A stretch of 64,000 nt of DNA from Fistulifera solaris (Eukaryota; Bacillariophyta; Bacillariophyceae; Naviculales; Stauroneidaceae), in NCBI GenBank assembly GCA_030295235.1, contig AP026164.1, positions 62,001 to 126,000 of the forward strand. The letters are read 5' to 3'. Both the position numbers and the translations under genes were made by a program. Positions 56,783-64,000 of this stretch are shown here, one piece after another (within the stretch, counting starts at the first letter, position 1; each line of letters begins with the position of its first letter). The notes under the pieces were generated by a model. It did not search any database. It was not told the DNA's origin and worked only from the letters and a program-made list of their open reading frames with translations.

Positions 56783-59598
56783 TCAAATAGCGTAATTGGG
56801 GTGAACGGCAAGAGGTGTGTTTGCTTCTTCCTGCCTGTTACCTGGCATGGGCCCAACGGTGACGAGGACGTGATCGGTATTGACGAGTCGTCGTAAAACA
56901 AGGTTAACCTTCTTCCTCGTAGCTTCCAAGGCCTCAACAGAATCGCCTAGATCCGATTCGACCTGTCTTAAATACCACTCTACTACATCCTTCCATTTCC
57001 AGTAAACTGGGTCACCTTCGTCGTCGTCTGACTCCAACGATCTCAGCTGCGTCGCTATCATATGCGCGATAGCCTCGTACTCTTCAAACGAGATCTTTGT
57101 CTTTTTCTTCTCTCTCCTAGAACGAGACTGTTCCGTGGGTTCGTACTCGCCTGGTCTTTGAGATTCCGCTTCGTCCCCGTGAAGTGGCGCATCCTCGGGA
57201 TTATCTTCCCCATCATCGTCGCCACCATTGCCATGTTCATCACCTTCGTCTACCGCGACATCCGACGTCTCTACCCTCAAAATGCTGGTTTTTAGTAAGC
57301 GAAATGCTTTGTTCACATAGTCGGGTTGGATTTCAGAATCACAATGTAACCGCGCCAATGCTTCGGATAGCCGAATCAACGACTCTAGCTGACGCACAGT
57401 AATACGATACGCTGAGCGACTGGCACCCAGACTATCACTTTGACGTAGTCTTCGATAGCAATCCACCAGAACGCGCTGAGAAGCCGGCGTAATCTTCGGA
57501 TGAATGGTCCGAGCAAAACGAATGTAGCGTTGGATTTGCTCCATCGTATAAGGTGCCGTGACGAGCGTTTCTTTGCACCTATGAACGTTCAAGATGTGTT
57601 GCGCAACGCGACGGTCGGTTGCTGGATTGCAATCATCCAGAACGACAAAGAACAAGTCGAAACGAGAAAGAATCGGTGCACTGAGCGCGACATTTGCGCT
57701 CAAAGTCTTGCTGCGATCGTATCTTCCGTACACAGGATTGGCAGCCGCAAGGATGCTAGCCCTGGCGTTCAAAGTTGCCTGAATACCTGCTTTAGTGATA
57801 CTGATCGTCTGTTGTTCCATAGCCTCATGGATAGCCACCTGATCGGACGGATCCATCTTATCAAACTCGTCAATGCAACAGATTCCATTGTCAGCAAGAA
57901 GCAATGCACCAGCCTCAATGCCATATTCTCCCGTATCCGAGTCTCTCTGAACAGCCGCCGTTAAACCTGCTGCACTACTTGCCTTTCCCACACAGTAGAC
58001 GCTGCGATTACTAAAGGCGTGCACATACTTGAGAAACTGTGACTTGGCAGTGCTGGGGTCTCCCACAATGCAAAGATTAATATCACCACGGAGCTTCAAG
58101 CCATCCGGAGCCGTCTTGTGCACACCTCCCAGTAGTTGCAATAGAATTCCTTTCTTAATCTCGAGATGACCTGCTGTATTGGGACAGATGGACTGCGCCA
58201 ATAGCTCGTACAAATTCGGCGTACTACGCATATCGCGTATTTCTTGTCGTTGCTGCGGAGTGAGTTCCAATACGACCTGCTCGGGAGTATCTTCTTGCGG
58301 CTCTACTCCATTGACCCAGAGGTTGACTTTGTTGCTTTTTTCGGAAGCACCGAGAATACTGCTCACTAAGAAGCACGTACGATACGTCAATTCCTTGACA
58401 CCAATGGCTTGCAATCCCCGCACACCCGTACTGTCGGTATTTTGATTGGAAATACTGCGCGGAGCTTCTCCCGCTCGAGCCAGTGCCCCACCATCGGGAA
58501 TGACGACCCAACTTCCCGTGAGTATGACCGTATCACCCGCCTTGCAGCGCTCGACCATTTCGCCGCGGCAAAAGACATCCATACTACGTGGCATGCTTCC
58601 GGGGGTATCTCATGACTCAATTCTTGGACTCGCAACTTTTGCCAATCGACAAATTCCGACATGCTGGTTTCTAATGTAAAGTGCCGCTTGTTTTTACAAC
58701 GAGGATTGCGACAGCGCGTAGGACGTGTGTAATGGAATTGTTGTTGAATGGCTTGTGAAACCAGCCCGCAGTCTTGACAGCGAAAGACTCCTTGCAAGAG
58801 TTCGGGACGAACTTCACTACTGCGTGTGACGGTTCCTTTGACACTGACCAGGCTTCCAATTTGTTCCATGCGCAAATGACGCAATTTTCCGAGAACGGGT
58901 AAATCATGAATGGCGACAAAGAAACTCTTGTGCGTATGCAATTCGGGATGTTGATAATGAATAAATTGCGTCAATCCTTTGCGAAGAAAGGGCTCGAAAC
59001 GAATGAATTCAGCTTGTACAGCCTCCGCTAGATCATAATCGTGTCGTTGCAAATGGGAGAAATCAATCAATAACGTATACACGAGTTGATTTTGATTTCC
59101 CCGATCTTCATCGGTTTCCTGTTCTAAGAGTTTGCGGGCAATCCGTGACGCTTGATCGACGTAAGGATAGTATTGTGTTTCTTCGTAATCACCATCCGCA
59201 GTCTCGACTGTCGTCTGTTCCGAACTATATAAATAAAGAAGGAAAAGAATGAGTGAGTGAGAAAAGGAAAAGGAAATCCTATACATGCATGCATGCATGT
59301 ATGCATGAATGAATGAATACGGAGTCAATGACACCAATGACACTTACAAAGTATCAAGAAACGCCATGAATCGTTCTTTCACAATTTCACCATTCGGATC
59401 CGTGACTTCCGGTTCTACAACAACCGCTTCATCGGCTTCGCGTCGTTCGGGTTGCGGCATGGCCGCTACTTCCGCCATCGCTTCTGCTTGCTCTCGTGTC
59501 GGAATCGCGGCAGCTCCTTCTTCTTCTTCTTCTCCTCCTCCTCCTCTTCCTCCTGTTTCATTCTCTTCTTGCGTACGTACAGACGCCACTGAAGCCAT
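56783..59598 (-). CDS. MCM6: DNA replication licensing factor MCM6
   Basis: Subunit of the MCM2-7 replicative helicase. Exon 1 is 59598-59348, the intron 59347-59225 (123 bp, containing an ATGC microsatellite), exon 2 59224-56783; about 897 residues. The N-terminal part has an acidic Glu/Gly-rich stretch, then the MCM OB domain with a zinc motif (CQDC...CRNPRC) and FVDWQKLRVQE, typical of MCM6. The AAA+ core shows Walker A GDPSTAKSQF, Walker B CIDEFDKM and the arginine finger in LSRFDLFF, with SICPNTAGHLEIKKGILLQL ahead. The C-terminal winged-helix region follows an acidic linker. A one-base deletion in the G run 58601-58605 breaks the frame; one more base gives HEIPPGSMPRSMDVFCRGEM. A replication gene this conserved is very unlikely to be dead. 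Confidence 0.95.
59225..59347 (-). repeat. MCM6 intron with ATGC/GAAT microsatellite
   Basis: The intron contains CATGCATGCATGCATGTATGCATG followed by GAAT repeats at about 59283-59320. The donor is GTAAGTG and the acceptor TATATAG. Confidence 0.75.
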
Positions 59599-61623
59599 TT
59601 TTGCTAGTTGAATGTGTTGCTAATGCTCTTGTTGTTTGTCTATTTGTAAAAGTAAAGTAACGGATCACAGGGATTGTCTGTTTGACTTACAGTCAGATGC
59701 GACTGAACTGATCGTTTTATTTTTGTGGATGGTTTGGGTGGAATATTACAGTATTATTTTTGAGAGATGAAGATGAAACACGAGAAACAGAAACGGGGCG
59801 GGAAAGCGTCCGGCGAACCCTCAACCTCAACGGATCAAGGTAGATGATATATCTGGGTACCGTACCGACATTGTCGATCTATTTTTTCCGGTACGAAACC
59901 TACGAGACGTCCACGTACCAGGTACTTGTGGACATTCGAAGCGTTGTATCTTTGCTCTTTTTGTACTTGTTGTTCGAAGTAATGTCAATTCTTGTTTGAA
60001 AAAAAAGATATGTAAATGCATGTTGATGATTGTTTGGACCTTCGATGTTCGATGTTCGATGAGATGGTCATTGATGTTGGCTGCTAAAAAGCTACTCCGT
60101 ACTTCTTCGCTTAGACGGAACCAAGAAGGACAAATTTCTGTTGCGCCCTTTCGAGTGTTGCCAACTTGTGTGAAGAAAGCAATTGCAATCAATTGATGTA
60201 AGTACTACAAAACATTCTATCAATTCATGATCGAAGCGGTGAATTACTGTTTTTCAACAAAAGAACCGTCGAAACCGTAGTTTTTACTATCGGCGCAACA
60301 CCTTTTCGTCATCGTGACAATTCTATATCCGAACTGGAAAATCGGCGTTTGTGAACGCGAAATCTTTGCTTTGAAAACAACAATCAAAAGCAACAATCAA
60401 CTACCGCCTAAAATGGCAACTAGTGGATATTTTTTGTTCGGATTTTGCTCCACGATGATCAGAAATGCTTGGAGAGACGATAAGCGGACGCTCGTTCGTT
60501 TAGTGTCGATTGGCAGACCGCGAATTCTTGTTTCCTCACTTAACTTTAAAGAATGAAGGGGTTCTTACAATGAACTATTTGTTGCATTGGGATGCTTGAA
60601 TTTTCTACGTCTCGGAAGGACTGTTCCGTCACAACGTTGACGATACAACGAACTATCAGCTTCGCTCAGGCATGCGTTGGAAAGTGCCGTGCTTCGGCCT
60701 AAATTCTCACGTATGCTTCATCAGAGCCGCACATTAAGTTTTGGCTGGCTTTCATGTCTTTTTGTGGCAGCTGCACGTGTTTCCGTCACCTTCTTTCTTT
60801 GAGTGAATGCAAATGGTGTAACATCGAGAAAAAGCTAACGAAACCGCCATGTCAGCCATTGCATTCCTCAAACTGCAGATTGCTTGATTTTTGGAAGTGA
60901 AAAGTGCAGTACCGCTTGCACTTATTAACTTTGCACTTCGGTGCACGGTTAGCATTGGCCGAATAGATGGCCAACTTCGTGATAACGGATCCAACATTCA
61001 CAGCATTATGACGTACCAATGCTTGATCATATGTCTTGTTCTTGTGTGGCATCTACGACAAGAATGCAGTTATCTGGTTGAACGCATCGCCGCCGCAAAT
61101 TCTTCATCGCCTCCCGGAAACAAGAGCGCCGCTTGCTCATCGACCACCGCCCGTTAAGTTCGACCAGGTGGCCTTTCCGTTACTGTTTCATTATCTATCC
61201 CTGCTGTGCCGCATCCTAGTAGAATCGACCACTGTCACATTATTGCTCGTACAAGAACGAAGCATCCGTGGGCGGCCACAGTGCAAAAAATCTTTCCCGA
61301 AGCAACACAAACAATTTTACATGGTGATCGTTATCCAAGAAATATTGATCCACAGATTGCACGGCTTGTGATGATCCTGTCCCGAAAGCTTCTTCCGCCC
61401 ATAAGACCTTGCTGAACGGAATCGAACATAATACGTTGTTGCTTTGATTTCACGGATACCGCAAGGATACGTTCATCTTCACTCGAATGAATAATCGCCG
61501 TTTGTAACGACCTAATTCCTCTCCTTCTCTGCAGGAAAATGTACACACCGAAGTGCATCTGCATGCCTATCGGGTTGCACATCAAACATCAGCGAAGACT
61601 TTCATTTGTGGACCACAATGCAC
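59599..61623. other. Gene-poor region upstream of MCM6
   Basis: About 2 kb with the MCM6 promoter, a GTACC cluster (59855-59925) and several short open frames without family resemblance. A frame at 61036-61371 (plus) contains Pro-rich text (LPETRAPLAHRPPPVKF), but nothing supports it as a gene. Confidence 0.35.
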
Positions 61624-61863
61624 TCAACCGGAGACCGTGCAACAAAAAGATACCGCCTTTCGAATAACGAGAGGTCGGCCAAGCGAAACATAATCGCGCA
61701 AGAATTCTAAAGCAGATGACGGTTCCTCGAGTACAGTAACAGGGCCTTCATCCTTGTGATTGAGAAGGAACAACACAAATACAGCACATCGTCTATTTGT
61801 ACAACAATAACGTTCGATGACATCCTCGTCAATCTTTAAAAAAAGTGATCGCGTCGTCGTCAT
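61624..61863 (-). pseudogene. JmjC/cupin-like N-terminal fragment
   Basis: A 79-residue frame starting MTTTRSLFLKIDEDVIERYC. The stretch SALEFLRDYVSLGRPLVIRKA closely resembles the entry strand of JMJD7-type JmjC (cupin) hydroxylases, where 'FLRDYVSxxRPxxIR' precedes the barrel. After this, the frame ends within a few codons (FCCTVSG), and no metal-binding HxD barrel was found in the following kilobase on that strand. A GTATCT donor-like site occurs right after RKA, so it could be the first exon of a gene with a frame error or an intron missed here. It is listed as a fragment and not as a working gene. Confidence 0.35.
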
Positions 61864-64000
61864 CTAGAGATCGTTCTCCTTCTGCAATCATCAATCGAGG
61901 AGCTTATTATAATTCCCAAACTCGGTAGACTATTAATGTCTTTTCTAATCTTCTTTAGGAGTAAACATTTGCTTCTATGTCGCTTCAATCTCTTTACGTA
62001 GTAGTTTGCATCGCGTCGTCCACGACATCAACTCAACACTCAACTCTCAACCCCGACGCGCCGACACAGACACAGATACGCATACAAGTAACACATCGAA
62101 GCATACCGATCGAAATAACAAAACTGAAAAACAAAACATCCATTTCATCCTTCATCATCGTCAAGGCACACAAGGTGCCTCCGGTTGACTTGACTCCTTT
62201 CTTTTCCCCCTTTGTTCGATATCTGAATTTGAAACGCGGATGTTGCTTGTGAGATACGAGTAGGCGGGCTCGCACCTATTGAAGAATATTCAGACGCGTA
62301 TATCGCGACATTCATTCATTCGTGGGACGTGGTCGTGGGATCCCAACACATGGGGAAAACCGTTGCTCAAGACAGAAATACTTAGATAGCTTTCCCTAAA
62401 TGATTTTTAAATTGAGTTTGTGAACACAAACAACATTTTGATTTTCGGTAGAAGCGAATCGCTGAATTTGCTTCTCTCTTTTTTCGCTGCGTTCTTCTTC
62501 TTCTCACATCTCCTCTCAAAGGCGACTGAGAGAGGTTTGATGTCCTCCCCGTATTCAGTTGTTGCCAAAGCTGTGGCCTGCGATCACAGCTTGGGACCGT
62601 ATGGTTGAATACATAGTGGGAGCGCATGAAGGGTTGTGGTGCGTATGTCCCGAGGAAGGAGGAGTCGTCTCGCGAAACGGCAACCTCGTGTCGTCTCGAC
62701 GATTCGCTTGCCTGTTTGCGAGGCTTTCCTGCCTTACCGGAAAACACGCAGTTGGAGCATTGTGCTGGGAAAAGTTCTTCACCTGAGTTGTGGGATCCAT
62801 GAGGCGTGCCGAAGAACTGTGTGCGCCAGTGATTGGTGAAGCAATGGTAACGGTTGAGCGGGGTTTGGGGTTCACCCGCTGAGCAGCTTATGAAAGCCAC
62901 ATTCGCCTTTCCGCTCCCAACCGGATACATGGGCGTTTGTGATCGCTTGTTGACATCTGCTTAACGTCTTCGGAGCTCTTGCGGTGCTTATGAGTTATCC
63001 TAGAAATAGGTTAGCGGTTACGGGCACTAGCAAGGGTCCCCCATATGTCCCGGCACAATGAAAAATGTATACCACGACACTCTTCATGCTAACACTTGTT
63101 CATTTCAAAACCGAATTAACTAAAATTAATAAACTAATACAACAGATGGGTGTGCACGGTGGGTAATGGCGATGACAGGAGAAGCTCATCCAACTCATTG
63201 TCCTAATATTTGGTCTCGTGATGCTTTCATAGAGTATTGTGAGCAAGATGTCATAAAGCTGCCACAAATGACACTTCGCATTGCTTATCTGCCTCCTTTG
63301 AGTTGAAAGCTGATCTTGTGCATGCTACAAGCGTTTCCGAATCGCTGTGGTCGAATCAAAAAAACTCAGCCACAAATGGTCAGTCGCTCTTCCTCTCCTT
63401 CACTTCCATAGTGTCATAGGCGTCATTCATAATGTTGGACATCGTCAAGAAAACACTAATTCCCAATCAATCCGTTTGCTTGACTACTACTCGTTTGTAT
63501 CTCAATACCCGCTGTGTTTAAAGATTCGTGTGATAGCTGAATAGAAATACTTTCGCCGCCAAGTACCGAGACCATGTGGTAGAATCAACGTTGGCCAGAT
63601 AATGTGGCGGACCCTGCAGTGGCGCCGTGGTGTTCGAGCTGGTGACCGTAATAGTGCAATTGATTTTACCAACCTTTGTTTTATCGCCTAACCTTCTCGT
63701 CGTTGGGCATGGGTAACGTACTGTGTATTCCTCGTCGAAGAACGTTCAGGATCGACTGAGGTCAACAAATGAGCAGCACACTTGTACAACACACGGTGTA
63801 TCGATGCCACAATGCCAAATCATTGGTTTGATCGTTTATGGTCCGTACATGAGTGGGTTCTTTCTCAAAAAAGACGGTGCATTTTTGAAGCGAGATGGGT
63901 TTGGCTTCAAATACCAAAATGGCGTTTCATCCTTCCCAATAATACATGGTTGGCTCCATAATAGCGATCGATTCATATTTCTTGGAGTAAATTATTGCAA
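61864..64000. other. Right end without recognised genes
   Basis: About 2.1 kb. Short frames on both strands overlap one another and match no family that could be recognised. If the JmjC-like fragment is a real first exon, its promoter would lie just above 61863. The last kilobase shows no coding signal. Confidence 0.35.

Noticed and set aside
61036-61415. Overlapping plus-strand frames as a possible gene
   Set aside because: Overlapping frames, no start context, and no recognised domain.
1-64000. tRNA or rRNA genes
   Set aside because: No cloverleaf with a convincing T-loop or rRNA signature was found by eye; a tRNAscan-SE or Infernal run would be needed to be sure.

Overview
The window reads as nuclear DNA of a diatom, more likely pennate than centric (inference). 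Genes are compact, on both strands, with few short GT-AG introns (about 72-123 bp). Several proteins start with a signal peptide followed by an aromatic residue at the predicted cleavage site, the ASAFAP-type presequence of diatom plastid proteins (ferrochelatase, an RlmI-like methyltransferase, a Rieske-fold protein, an HHL1-like protein). The HSF, receptor guanylate cyclases and the Ser/Lys-rich tail of a secreted giant protein also fit diatoms. No ribosomal RNA, tRNA, CRISPR array or autonomous transposon was recognised.

Layout. 0-5 kb: a POT1-like telomere protein and an alternative oxidase with an N-terminal EF-hand pair. 6-13.7 kb: secreted cystatin, plastid RlmI-like rRNA methyltransferase, ferrochelatase with a C-terminal LHC-like segment, and a calpain carrying a GRF-type zinc finger. 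14-24 kb: ankyrin protein, a TauD dioxygenase/aldo-keto reductase fusion, a four-cysteine Rieske-fold plastid protein, an HHL1-like protein, YIF1, and the translation GTPase GUF1/LepA. 24.5-34 kb: two tandem receptor-type guanylate cyclases (ligand-binding domain, membrane segment, kinase-like domain, cyclase). Their intracellular halves are almost identical while their sensors have diverged. 35-42.6 kb: a heat shock factor, a second aldo-keto reductase, a WD40 protein and a short hypothetical protein. 43-56.6 kb: a three-repeat CBM6-like secreted protein, an FMN-dependent 2-hydroxyacid oxidase, a tail-anchored TPR protein, and a giant secreted protein of about 15 CBM6-like repeats ending in a Ser/Lys-rich tail. 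56.8-59.6 kb: MCM6. 59.6-64 kb: no convincing gene apart from a JmjC-like fragment.

An important caveat runs through the window. At least sixteen places in conserved genes (MCM6, ferrochelatase, GUF1, AOX, both cyclases and others) show a frame break that one extra base would repair, almost always inside a short homopolymer run. A few further sites have one base too many. The sequence on both sides stays conserved and keeps its catalytic residues. The simplest reading is homopolymer error in the assembly, so these genes are annotated as single genes with suspected sequence errors and not as pseudogenes. Transcript data would be needed to exclude slippage or recoding.

The strongest biological candidates are the EF-hand/AOX fusion, the POT1 homologue with a long extra N-terminus, the GRF-zinc-finger calpain, the TauD-AKR fusion, the tandem guanylate cyclases with a conversion tract, and the pair of CBM6-like secreted proteins.
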